Shown: positions 1-7,087 of the stretch, piece by piece
How the letters are laid out: each line of letters begins with the position of its first letter
Numbering within the stretch: position 1 is the stretch's first letter
From: Bacteroidota bacterium
GTDB taxonomy: Bacteria; Bacteroidota; Bacteroidia; NS11-12g; UBA955
Assembly: GCA_008081305.1 (NCBI GenBank)
Contig: VMCP01000232.1
Location: 1-14,382, forward strand
Length of the DNA: 14,382 nucleotides
Reading direction: 5' to 3'
Made by a program: the position numbers and the translations under genes
Notes under the pieces: generated by a model
Told to the model about the DNA's origin: nothing
Seen by the model: only the letters and a program-made list of their open reading frames with translations
The model's database searches: none

Positions 1-260
1 TGAAAGATGGTCAGAGAATGGAGAGCACCGAGTCGCACTACCTCGAAACGTGGGACCAACAAGCCTTACATGCTGAAAGGAACTTCAAAAAAGGCAGTGT
101 CCTTTTTGTTGAGGGCAAGTTGAGAACAGAGAAATATATTGATCAAACAGGAGTCGAAAAACAAATTCGTAAAGTTCGGGTTATCAGCTACCAATTGATT
201 GATAGGTACTTTCAACGTAATGTATCTCAACCACCTCCTCCTAATGAGGCGAATGTATAG
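1..260 (+). CDS. ssb: Single-stranded DNA-binding protein (SSB), 3' part only
   Basis: The reading frame is already open at the left edge (codons from base 3), so this is the C-terminal 86 residues of a gene that starts outside the window; the ATG at 18 is internal. The visible part matches the second half of an SSB OB fold: a WDQQA segment where SSBs have a conserved W and A helix, then the strand and loop KKGSVLFVEGKLRTEKYIDQ, equivalent to the KGS.V.VEG.L.TR.Y.D motif of the family. SSB coats single-stranded DNA in replication and repair. The end of the protein is short and proline-rich (QPPPPNEANV) and lacks the acidic DDLPF-like tip that most bacterial SSBs use to bind partner proteins. 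Its stop codon is followed directly by the ATG of gldE, an arrangement (ssb-gldE-gldD) I know from other Bacteroidota. Confidence 0.85.
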   Translation, partial: KDGQRMESTESHYLETWDQQALHAERNFKKGSVLFVEGKLRTEKYIDQTGVEKQIRKVRVISYQLIDRYFQRNVSQPPPPNEANV

Positions 261-1622
261 ATGCCTCCATTTTTGAATATCATAGAATCCTTTAATACGC
301 TGTCCGCATTTATCAAGCCATGGGATGAAATCCCATTGGGAGTGACCTCGGTTGTTCTGATATGGATGCTCCTTTGTTTGATAATATCGGCCATCTGTTC
401 CAGCTCGGAAAATGCATTTTTTTCTCATCGTGAAAGCGATTTAGAGGAACTCTCAGAAAGTGGAACGAAAAAGCATTTGATCATTCTCAAACTCTTGGGT
501 AATCCTAAGCGTCTATTGGCCACAATGTTGTTGATGAATTCTTTAGCTAATATCGCTTTCATCATTTCATCATTGTTTTTCTATGATCTCGTATTGAATG
601 ATAATTCTCATCCTTTGCTAAAATTACTCATTGATACAGTACTGGTTACTTTGATAATTTTGATTTTTGGAGAGGTAATTCCAAAGGTTTATGCCACCCA
701 TTACTACAGAAAAACAGCGGAGTTTCTTGTGTACCCGATGCGTTTCTTTGTTTGGATATTATGGCCATTTACAAGCCTACTTGAAAAATTAGGTGGTGTT
801 TTAGAAAAGAGAGCAAAAAATGTAGCGCCTGAAATAACCGCGGAGGAAATTACAGAAGCCATTGAGTTAACCTCAAATCAAGACGATATCATTCAAGAAA
901 AAGATATCCTCAAGGGCATTGTAAATATGTCAACGATTCAAGTAAAGCAAATCATGTGTTCTAGAATGGACGTCATCGCTTTGGAAGAGGGACTGAAATT
1001 CAACGAGGTTTTGCAAGTTGCAAGAGAATACGGATTTTCTAGGATGCCAGTATACAAAGAATCACTGGACAAAATTCTAGGGGTACTGAATGTAAAGTCG
1101 CTTTTACCACATTTGGAAGAAAACGAAGATTTTAAATGGACCGATTTGGTTTATCCTCCGTACTTTGTGCCTGAAAATAAATCCATTGATGATTTGCTCA
1201 GCGAATTGCAGCAAAAAAGATTACACATGGCGATAGTAGTTGATGAGTTTGGAGGAACATCAGGGGTTGTTACCTTGGAGGATTTATTAGAAGAAGTATT
1301 TGGCGAACTCAAGGATGAATTTGATGATGAGTCAGCAGAGTTTGAAAAAATATCAGATGACGTATTTGTGTTTGAAGGCAAAACTCTATTGGTTGATTTT
1401 TTGCGCGAAATGGACCTAAATCATGACTTCTTTTTGCATCTGGAATTAGACTCAGATACATTATCAGGGTTTATTTCTGAAGAACTAGGTCAAATTCCCA
1501 AAAGGGGAGAGAAAATAAAAGTATCGGATATTGAGTTCATAGTAGAGGAAGCTGATCCCAAAAAGGTTAGAAAAGTTAAAGTAATATTTACACCCCAAAA
1601 TGAAAATAAGCTTGTTGAATAG
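261..1622 (+). CDS. gldE: GldE, gliding/T9SS-associated CNNM-CBS-CorC membrane protein
   Basis: This 453-residue protein has the HlyC/CorC architecture. An N-terminal DUF21/CNNM domain has membrane segments at about residues 27-47, 85-105, 117-137 and 153-172, including the conserved GEVIPK motif at 137-142. A CBS pair spans about 215-350, with SRMPVY at 260-265 and VVDEFGGTSGVVTLEDLLEE at 326-345. A CorC_HlyC domain follows at about 360-445. GldE proteins are this size and share this layout. In Flavobacterium, GldE is linked to GldD and is needed for or supports gliding and T9SS function in the inner membrane. The ATG lies directly after the ssb stop codon with no spacer, and the 3' end overlaps gldD by 23 bases, so translation of all three is probably coupled. 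The family resembles magnesium/cobalt efflux proteins, but the gldD neighbour favours the GldE assignment. Confidence 0.9.
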   Translation: MPPFLNIIESFNTLSAFIKPWDEIPLGVTSVVLIWMLLCLIISAICSSSENAFFSHRESDLEELSESGTKKHLIILKLLGNPKRLLATMLLMNSLANIAFIISSLFFYDLVLNDNSHPLLKLLIDTVLVTLIILIFGEVIPKVYATHYYRKTAEFLVYPMRFFVWILWPFTSLLEKLGGVLEKRAKNVAPEITAEEITEAIELTSNQDDIIQEKDILKGIVNMSTIQVKQIMCSRMDVIALEEGLKFNEVLQVAREYGFSRMPVYKESLDKILGVLNVKSLLPHLEENEDFKWTDLVYPPYFVPENKSIDDLLSELQQKRLHMAIVVDEFGGTSGVVTLEDLLEEVFGELKDEFDDESAEFEKISDDVFVFEGKTLLVDFLREMDLNHDFFLHLELDSDTLSGFISEELGQIPKRGEKIKVSDIEFIVEEADPKKVRKVKVIFTPQNENKLVE

Positions 1623-2193
1623 GTTGAGTCTAGTTCTTGTTGCCATTATGGTATTTGCTTGTGGTGAAGAGAAATTTGTACCCAAACCACATGGATACCC
1701 CAGAATGATCCTGCCAAAGAAGGAATATCAAAACGATGAAATGAAAGGTCCATATCATTTTGAAAAGCCCGTATATTCTTTAATCTCGGAAGATGAAAAC
1801 AATGCCGGAAAGCATTGGTATAATATTGATTTTGAACCTTTCAATGCAACCTTACACTTGACATATTACCCATTTACTCGTTGGGAACAATACGATAGCA
1901 TGATTGCCGATACTCGATCTTTGGTTTACAAGCATATTCAAAAAGCAGAGGATATTGTCGAAGATCCTGTGAGTAATTACAATAAAGATTTGAAAGGTTT
2001 GGTTTTCCATATTCAAGGTAATACCGCTAGTAACCTGAATTTTTATTTAACGGATAGTTCTCAGCATTTTTTAAGAGGAGCACTCTATTTTAATGGTAGA
2101 ACTAATGCTGATTCTATCGCGCCGGCATTCAATTATCTGTGGGCAGATGTACAGCATTTATTCAAAACCTTCAAATGGGAGGCTAACCCATGA
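1600..2193 (+). CDS. gldD: GldD, gliding motility lipoprotein
   Basis: This 197-residue protein starts with a lipoprotein signal peptide: charged MKISLLNR, a hydrophobic stretch, and a lipobox-like VFAC with Cys21 as the probable acylated residue. Right after it comes the GldD-typical stretch PKPHGYPRMILPKKEY (residues 28-43). The rest is soluble with no other known domain. GldD is a lipoprotein required for gliding and for T9SS secretion in Flavobacterium, and its gene usually follows gldE. The start at 1600 overlaps the end of gldE by 23 bases, and it is the only start that gives a full signal peptide. The stop codon overlaps the next start in an ATGA arrangement. Length and N-terminal motif fit the family; its exact biochemical role is unknown. 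Confidence 0.88.
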   Translation: MKISLLNRLSLVLVAIMVFACGEEKFVPKPHGYPRMILPKKEYQNDEMKGPYHFEKPVYSLISEDENNAGKHWYNIDFEPFNATLHLTYYPFTRWEQYDSMIADTRSLVYKHIQKAEDIVEDPVSNYNKDLKGLVFHIQGNTASNLNFYLTDSSQHFLRGALYFNGRTNADSIAPAFNYLWADVQHLFKTFKWEANP

Positions 2194-4109
2194 AGATCCT
2201 GAATATTGTTGCCATGAGCATTTTCCTTTTCTTGCTTGGAGGATGTTCAATATTGTCAAATTCGGGTGGTGAAAAATGTTTGAAATATCGCGATCAATCC
2301 TATCGAGAGTTTCAGGAAGCCCAATTTGGGAAAGCCGCAAAAACCATAGCTAAGGGCATAAAATGCGATAGGAATAATGCTGGTATGTATGAGCTACAAG
2401 CAGCCATTCATGAAGCCATGGGTGATCATAAGACTGCGATTCGAGCATATCAAAATTGCTTACGGATTGATTCAGCCAGTCAACCTGTGCGGTATCAATT
2501 TGCGGCATACCTTTATCGACAAGAAGACTACAAAAATGCCTTACTACAATTAGATACTTTTGATTTAGCTCCTGAAATGAATGATTTTAACACGAGAAGG
2601 CACGCTGCTAGTGATGCCTTGCTAGCAAAGGCGAAACGTTTAAAATCTGCGGCATCAATGGCTATGAGTCAAAAAATTGATTTGGAATCATTGGAGATTA
2701 CAAACCTCGGCCCGAATATCAATACCTCAACCTATGAGTACTGGCCAGGGATGCCGATTGATGGAAATACATTCGTTTTTACTCGATTGGTTCGTAATCA
2801 AGAGGATTTTTACTTTTCAAAGAAATCGGATGGAGAATGGTCAAAAGCGGTTCCTGCACCAGGCAGAATAAATACCAGAGAAAATGAGGGGACATCTTCT
2901 GTATTTCAAGGTCCAGAGGATCAGGTTTTGTACTATACGGTGTGCAATCAAGGAGGCTATGGTAGTTGTGACCTTTACTACAGTAAGCTAGATGGTAAGA
3001 ATTGGGGGCCAAAAAAGAATATGGGTGCGATGATTAATTCAAGCGCTTGGGATGCACAACCCTCTATTTCTGGAGATGGAAATACCTTGGTTTTCGCTAG
3101 TGCTCGTCCGGGTGGCATGGGAGGCAAAGATATTTGGATCGCAAAAAAGGTAAATGGGAAATGGCAAAAACCCAAGAATGCGGGTCCTACTATTAATACC
3201 CGTTTCAATGAAGAAGCTCCCTTTCTACATTATGACGGAACCACCTTGTATTTCTCTAGCGACGGTCATCAAGGTTTTGGTAAGCATGATTTTTTTCTAA
3301 GTCGAAAAAACAACGAAGGTGATTGGACAAAGCCAAAAAATTTGGGTAAAGGCATCAACACCCCAGAGGGAGATGTAGGGTTTTATGTAGATGCCCGGGC
3401 GGAAAAAGCGTATTTCGCTTCTGAAAGAAAAGGAGGTTATGGGGGTTTGGACATTTACTCTATGACACTTCCAGATAGCTTAAAACCATTGCCGGTGAAT
3501 TATTTATTGGGAAAAATCATCGATAAATCAACAAAAAGAGCCCTTAAAGCTGATGTACGTTTGGTTGATGTTGAGAACAACAAAATTCTTTTTGAGGATA
3601 ATGTCGATCACTTTTTAATTCCCATAGTACCAGGAAAGAACTACGCTCTTATATCAGAGAAAGAAGGATACCTTTTTGATTCTAGAAATTTTCAGCCAAC
3701 CAAGTCGTCAAAATCTGAACCATTTGAGGTAATTGCAGAGTTAGAGGCATTCAAACAAGACCAGGTGGTTCGCTTGAGCAACATTTTCTTTGATGTCGAT
3801 AAATTCAATATCAAACTTTCGAGTATCGTTGAGTTAAAAACGGTCATACAGGTCCTAAAGAAAAACCCAAGCATGCGTATTGAGATTTCAGGTCATACCG
3901 ATAACACAGGCTCAGATACACATAACAAGGAACTTTCTCAAAACCGAGCAAATGCAGTGGTAAATTATTTGGTCGAAAAGGGAATAGATAAACGCCGATT
4001 AGTAGCCGTGGGTTATGGGGCAAGTAAACCAAGTGCTAGCAACGAAACCGTCGAAGGGCGCGCACGAAATCGACGAATAGAAATGCGTATATTGGAACTA
4101 GGTAGATAG
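2190..4109 (+). CDS. PorE-like lipoprotein: TPR, beta-propeller, CRD and OmpA domains
   Basis: This 639-residue lipoprotein has lipobox LGGC with Cys19. Domains in order: TPR-type helical repeats (about 30-155), a WD40-like/PD40 beta-propeller (about 170-425, with repeated GDG/DG..L.F.S blades such as SGDGNTLVFASARPGG near 294-309 and DGTTLYFSSDGHQG near 349-362), a carboxypeptidase-regulatory-like sandwich (about 438-500), and a C-terminal OmpA domain (about 530-635). The OmpA domain contains GHTDNTG and LSQNRA, so the peptidoglycan-binding Asp571 and Arg586 are present. This four-domain order is that of PorE of Porphyromonas gingivalis, which anchors the T9SS to peptidoglycan. Many Bacteroidota carry several such proteins, so this could be a paralogue rather than the true PorE. 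The gene overlaps gldD by 4 bases, and its last codons are duplicated just downstream. Confidence 0.85.
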   Translation: MKILNIVAMSIFLFLLGGCSILSNSGGEKCLKYRDQSYREFQEAQFGKAAKTIAKGIKCDRNNAGMYELQAAIHEAMGDHKTAIRAYQNCLRIDSASQPVRYQFAAYLYRQEDYKNALLQLDTFDLAPEMNDFNTRRHAASDALLAKAKRLKSAASMAMSQKIDLESLEITNLGPNINTSTYEYWPGMPIDGNTFVFTRLVRNQEDFYFSKKSDGEWSKAVPAPGRINTRENEGTSSVFQGPEDQVLYYTVCNQGGYGSCDLYYSKLDGKNWGPKKNMGAMINSSAWDAQPSISGDGNTLVFASARPGGMGGKDIWIAKKVNGKWQKPKNAGPTINTRFNEEAPFLHYDGTTLYFSSDGHQGFGKHDFFLSRKNNEGDWTKPKNLGKGINTPEGDVGFYVDARAEKAYFASERKGGYGGLDIYSMTLPDSLKPLPVNYLLGKIIDKSTKRALKADVRLVDVENNKILFEDNVDHFLIPIVPGKNYALISEKEGYLFDSRNFQPTKSSKSEPFEVIAELEAFKQDQVVRLSNIFFDVDKFNIKLSSIVELKTVIQVLKKNPSMRIEISGHTDNTGSDTHNKELSQNRANAVVNYLVEKGIDKRRLVAVGYGASKPSASNETVEGRARNRRIEMRILELGR

Positions 4110-4143
4110 AAATGCGTATATTGGAACTAGGTAGATAGAAATG
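4077..4143. repeat. 29-base tandem repeat across a stop/start junction, 2.3 copies
   Basis: Two perfect 29-base copies lie head to tail at 4077-4105 and 4106-4134, followed by a 9-base partial copy (ATAGAAATG) at 4135-4143. The first copy encodes the last residues of the OmpA-family protein (RILELGR); the true stop codon is at 4107-4109. The second copy is non-coding relative to that gene and repeats its stop codon at 4136-4138. It thereby rebuilds the same TAG-AA-ATG spacing in front of the next gene (ATG at 4141). It also creates an 8-codon frame, MRILELGR, at 4112-4138. The identity of the copies suggests a recent slippage or duplication event. Confidence 0.95.
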
Positions 4144-4863
4144 GAAAAGTTAAACGATCAAGAAAAGAATCGTATCGCAAAGGCATTTGCTAATAAAGAA
4201 TGGCCTGAGATAGCGAGTTCTAATAGTTGGAGCATTTTTAAAATCATGGCGGAATTCGTGGAAGGCTTTGATAAAATGGCAAAAATTGGACCTTGTGTTT
4301 CCATTTTCGGTTCAGCTAGAACAAAACCCGATCACCCACATTATTTACTCGCTGAGAATATTGCTCAATTGCTTTCTGCTGCGGGATGGGGAATCATTAC
4401 AGGAGGCGGACCAGGTATTATGGAAGCGGGTAACAAGGGAGCAAAACAAGGTGGAAGTGCGAGTGTGGGGCTAAATATTAATTTACCATTTGAAACATCG
4501 AATAATCCTTACCAGGATGACGATAAACGCCTGAACTTTGATTATTTCTTTGTTCGGAAAATGATATTTCTCAAATATTCACAAGGGGTTATAGTTATGC
4601 CTGGAGGATTCGGAACCTTGGATGAATTGTTTGAGTCGTTAACCTTGGTTCAAACCGATAAAAGAGCAAAATTCCCCATTGTCTTGGTAGATAAAGCCTT
4701 CTGGTCTCCCTTATTAGATTGGATAAAACAAACGGTAATATCTGGTCAGCAGTATGTGAGTCCAGAAGATCTAGAGTTATTCCACCTAGTTGATACCGCA
4801 AATGAAGCCGTGGATGTTATTCTTTCTTTTTATGAGAATTACTCTATGAAGCCGAACTTCTAA
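4141..4863 (+). CDS. LOG-family (TIGR00730-type) nucleotide phosphoribohydrolase
   Basis: This 240-residue Rossmann-fold protein has both LOG signatures: GGGPGIMEAGNKGA (88-101) and PGGFGTLDE (154-162), the PGGxGTxxE motif that carries the catalytic glutamate. The conserved FVRK (137-140) is also present. LOG-family enzymes cleave nucleoside 5'-monophosphates to a base and ribose 5-phosphate; the plant and some bacterial members activate cytokinins, and others act as AMP or pyrimidine/purine nucleotide hydrolases (PpnN-like). The substrate here cannot be told from sequence. Length and the C-terminal KPNF end look complete. The start ATG is 31 bases after the preceding stop; without the 29-base duplication the gap would be 2 bases, so it was probably the last gene of the gldE operon. 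No Shine-Dalgarno sequence is obvious. Confidence 0.85.
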   Translation: MEKLNDQEKNRIAKAFANKEWPEIASSNSWSIFKIMAEFVEGFDKMAKIGPCVSIFGSARTKPDHPHYLLAENIAQLLSAAGWGIITGGGPGIMEAGNKGAKQGGSASVGLNINLPFETSNNPYQDDDKRLNFDYFFVRKMIFLKYSQGVIVMPGGFGTLDELFESLTLVQTDKRAKFPIVLVDKAFWSPLLDWIKQTVISGQQYVSPEDLELFHLVDTANEAVDVILSFYENYSMKPNF

Positions 4864-4986
4864 TGCTGGCGGTAGCAATACAATTGCCCAGCGATTGATT
4901 TTTCTATGTAGGGTGAACCCCCATGAAAATAAACGTTGTTCTGAATAAAGAATTAGGGCGAAGACTACAATGAGAACTTTTCTCAT
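4864..4986 (-). pseudogene. N-terminal remnant of an exported zinc-dependent phospholipase C-like gene
   Basis: On the minus strand an ATG at 4986 overlaps the pdxJ stop codon in an ATGA arrangement. It opens a frame with a good signal peptide (MRKVLIVVFALILYSEQRLFS), followed by WGFTLHRKINRWAIVLLPPA. That block (W-G-F, two residues, H, I-N, A, L-P-P) matches my memory of the mature N-terminus of a common Bacteroidota family annotated as zinc-dependent phospholipase C, in which the N-terminal Trp and the His are expected zinc ligands. The similarity ends at about residue 41, exactly where the opposite-strand LOG gene ends. Beyond that the frame runs antisense inside LOG to 4786 and looks unrelated to the family. 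Family members are several hundred residues long, so this is most likely the stump left after a deletion. It could still produce a 66-residue exported peptide. Confidence 0.6.
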
Positions 4987-5717
4987 CTAGGCATGGTGTC
5001 CAATTCGCTTAAATACATTTGAATGGTATTTTGAAGTCCATGATATAAAGCGTCACAAACCAAAGCATGACCGATGGAAACTTCTTGAAGTTCTGGTAAC
5101 TGACTTGTTAAGAAATTTAAGTTTTCCAAGCTCAAATCATGGCCTGCATTAACACCTAGACCAAGTTCGCCCGCTAATTTTGCTGTTTCTTTAAAAGGGC
5201 TAATCGCACTTGTTTTATCTGAGGCATATTGTATCGCATACGGTTCTGTGTAAAGCTCAATGCGGTCCGCCCCGGTGGATTTTGCGGTCGATAGAAGATC
5301 AGGGTTGGCTTCTAAAAAAATGCTCACCCGCCCAGCGCTCTTTTTCAAATCCTCGATGATAGATTTTAGATAATCTTCGTATTTAATCGTGTCCCACCCT
5401 GCATTAGAGGTTAAAGCATCTGGCGGGTCAGGAACGAGGGTTACTTGTTCTGGTTTGATATCGTGTATGAGAGAGATAAATTCAGGGGAAGGGTACCCTT
5501 CAATATTGAATTCAGTAGTAACGATTTCTTTTAATGCATACACATCCGCTTTACGCACATGTCGCTCATCCGGGCGTGGGTGCACTGTGATTCCTTCCGC
5601 TCCGAAGGCTTCACAATCTTTAGCCACTTGTATCAAATCTGGATTATTACCACCTCTTGCATTTCTGATGGTTGCGAACTTGTTGATGTTCACGCTAAGT
5701 TTGGTATGCCTTCCCAT
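4983..5717 (-). CDS. pdxJ: Pyridoxine 5'-phosphate synthase
   Basis: PdxJ condenses 1-deoxy-D-xylulose 5-phosphate with 3-amino-2-oxopropyl phosphate to make pyridoxine 5'-phosphate, the ring-closing step of DXP-dependent vitamin B6 synthesis in the cytoplasm. The 244-residue length matches the family (about 240). Visible signatures are LSVNINKFATIRNARGG (7-23), ITVHPRPDERH (43-53) with the active-site His and Arg positions, the Glu in NIEGYPS (71-77), NAGHD (190-194) with the catalytic His193, and the phosphate-binding SIGHALVCDALYHGL (214-228). The ATG at 5717 places the first strand six residues in, as in relatives. It lies 44 bases downstream of the merR stop, and its stop overlaps the start of the phospholipase-like remnant by 4 bases. 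All key residues appear intact. Confidence 0.95.
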   Translation of the reverse strand: MGRHTKLSVNINKFATIRNARGGNNPDLIQVAKDCEAFGAEGITVHPRPDERHVRKADVYALKEIVTTEFNIEGYPSPEFISLIHDIKPEQVTLVPDPPDALTSNAGWDTIKYEDYLKSIIEDLKKSAGRVSIFLEANPDLLSTAKSTGADRIELYTEPYAIQYASDKTSAISPFKETAKLAGELGLGVNAGHDLSLENLNFLTSQLPELQEVSIGHALVCDALYHGLQNTIQMYLSELDTMPR

Positions 5718-5761
5718 GGGTTAAGTCTTTGTTTGAACGATTACAATCCAACTCCATCCCC

Positions 5762-6088
5762 TCATTCTAGCTGATCTTTCATACGCAAAAGCTGCTCTTT
5801 AAGATTTCGCAGTTCCTTCACCAAAGTTGCTTTTTCATCCTGTTGATCAGGGTTGCGCTTAACTTTTTTGGTTGCATGCGATAATCTTACGCCCTTGCTA
5901 TGAGTAAGATACTGAATTTCCTTAAGGATTTCAATGTCTTTGAGATGGTAGATTCGGTCGCCCTTTTTATTTTTCATGGGCTTTAGTTGGGGGAAATTCT
6001 TCTCCCAAAAACGAAGGGTTGACGGATTTACCCCAAGCATTTTAGATACCTCTCCAATTTTGAAATATTTTTTGCTAGGTGCATCCAT
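5762..6088 (-). CDS. MerR-family transcriptional regulator
   Basis: This 108-residue protein has an N-terminal winged helix-turn-helix of the MerR type: YFKIGEVSKMLGVNPSTLRFWEKNFPQL (8-35), then the wing with GDRIYHLKDIEILKEIQYL (43-61). A lysine-rich linker follows, and a C-terminal helix at about 82-107 is probably a coiled coil for dimerisation. There is no C-terminal ligand-binding domain and no metal-binding cysteine cluster, so the signal it senses, if any, is unknown. Small MerR proteins of this kind commonly follow an M23 peptidase gene in Bacteroidota. The start ATG is only 5 bases after the peptidase stop codon, so the two are almost certainly co-transcribed. Confidence 0.85.
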   Translation of the reverse strand: MDAPSKKYFKIGEVSKMLGVNPSTLRFWEKNFPQLKPMKNKKGDRIYHLKDIEILKEIQYLTHSKGVRLSHATKKVKRNPDQQDEKATLVKELRNLKEQLLRMKDQLE

Positions 6089-6093
6089 ATCGT

Positions 6094-7050
6094 TTAGTCA
6101 AATCTATTGGTTTCTCTTTGTGAAAGCTCTAACATTTTTTGATATTGCTCGTCACTAAGGTCATTTCTATAAAAGAATGCGGGGTTCAATGGGTTGTTGT
6201 AACGCCTTACTTCATAATGTAAATGCGGACCTGTTGATCGACCTGTGCTTCCAACATAACCAATTAATTGTCCACGCTTAACCTTTTCTCCGTATCGTAC
6301 AGCTATGCGAGAAAGATGACCATATAAAGTGGTGTAGCCATGTCCATGATTGATGATAACGTGATTCCCATAACCCCAACGATCTTTCTTTGTTTTACTC
6401 ACTCGTCCATCTCCCGTTGCATATACTTCTGTTCCTACTTCAGCAGTAAAATCCATGCCCGCATGAAAAGTAAAGGTGTGATAGAACGGGTCAAGGCGAT
6501 AGCCAAAACCAGACGCCATTCGCTTTAGATCCTTATTGGCAACAGGCATAATAGCTGGGATAGAGTTGACCAAATTGGATCGATCGGAAATGAGCTTAGT
6601 TAACTGTGCATAGCTTTTCTTTTGGGTCGCATTAAGATCTTTCAACCGTTTGATTTTTACTCGAAGTGCTTTCAGTGCTTCTCCGTTGTTCAGTTTTAAT
6701 ATTCTTGCAAAATCATCTTCTTTGCCTTTTTCTATGCTTGGAGGTTCAACTCCGTAAATGGCACGATAGATATTTTCGTCTTTTTCCCTGAGCTCCGATA
6801 TTTCGTTGTCTAATACGTCCAACTCACGTTGCATTTGTTCAATTTCAAATAGTGTCTCTTTGTTTTTCTTAGCCAATGTAACCGCATATGAATCAGTAAT
6901 ATAGCGACTAATAATGATGGATAGAATGGTAACGCTAACAATGATTAAAGAGCTAACACCCAATATGCGCCAAAACATGTAACCTTTGTTTTCGGTTACT
7001 TTCTCGAAGCTTAAACTTTTTTGATTATAAAAGTATTTGGTTCTGGGCAT
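6094..7050 (-). CDS. Membrane-anchored M23 (LytM-type) peptidase
   Basis: This 318-residue protein has one N-terminal membrane segment (about 29-49), a long coiled coil (about 55-95, with further helix to 150), and a C-terminal M23 domain (about 180-300). The zinc and catalytic residues are all present: His196 and Asp200 in HAGMD, His245 in YGHLS, and His276/His278 in GPHLHYE. The preceding GFGYRLDPF block is also typical. Such proteins sit in the inner membrane with the catalytic domain in the periplasm and cut peptidoglycan cross-links during growth or division. Because the motif is complete it is probably an active enzyme rather than an EnvC/NlpD-like activator. It lies 37 bases downstream of the carbonic anhydrase gene and 5 bases upstream of merR, in one minus-strand run. 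Confidence 0.92.
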   Translation of the reverse strand: MPRTKYFYNQKSLSFEKVTENKGYMFWRILGVSSLIIVSVTILSIIISRYITDSYAVTLAKKNKETLFEIEQMQRELDVLDNEISELREKDENIYRAIYGVEPPSIEKGKEDDFARILKLNNGEALKALRVKIKRLKDLNATQKKSYAQLTKLISDRSNLVNSIPAIMPVANKDLKRMASGFGYRLDPFYHTFTFHAGMDFTAEVGTEVYATGDGRVSKTKKDRWGYGNHVIINHGHGYTTLYGHLSRIAVRYGEKVKRGQLIGYVGSTGRSTGPHLHYEVRRYNNPLNPAFFYRNDLSDEQYQKMLELSQRETNRFD

Positions 7051-7087
7051 TTCAGAATTCTCACAATATTAACGATTAGACTCCGAT

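Noticed and set aside
66..428. 120-codon open frame on the minus strand
   Set aside because: It lies antisense to ssb and gldE, both well supported, and has no recognisable domain.
4077..4143. Repeat considered as a CRISPR fragment
   Set aside because: The 29-base units are directly adjacent with no spacers and lie across a coding end; it is a simple tandem duplication.
5588..5615. Short inverted repeat CCTTC/GAAGG in pdxJ
   Set aside because: The stem is only five base pairs inside coding sequence, which is expected by chance.
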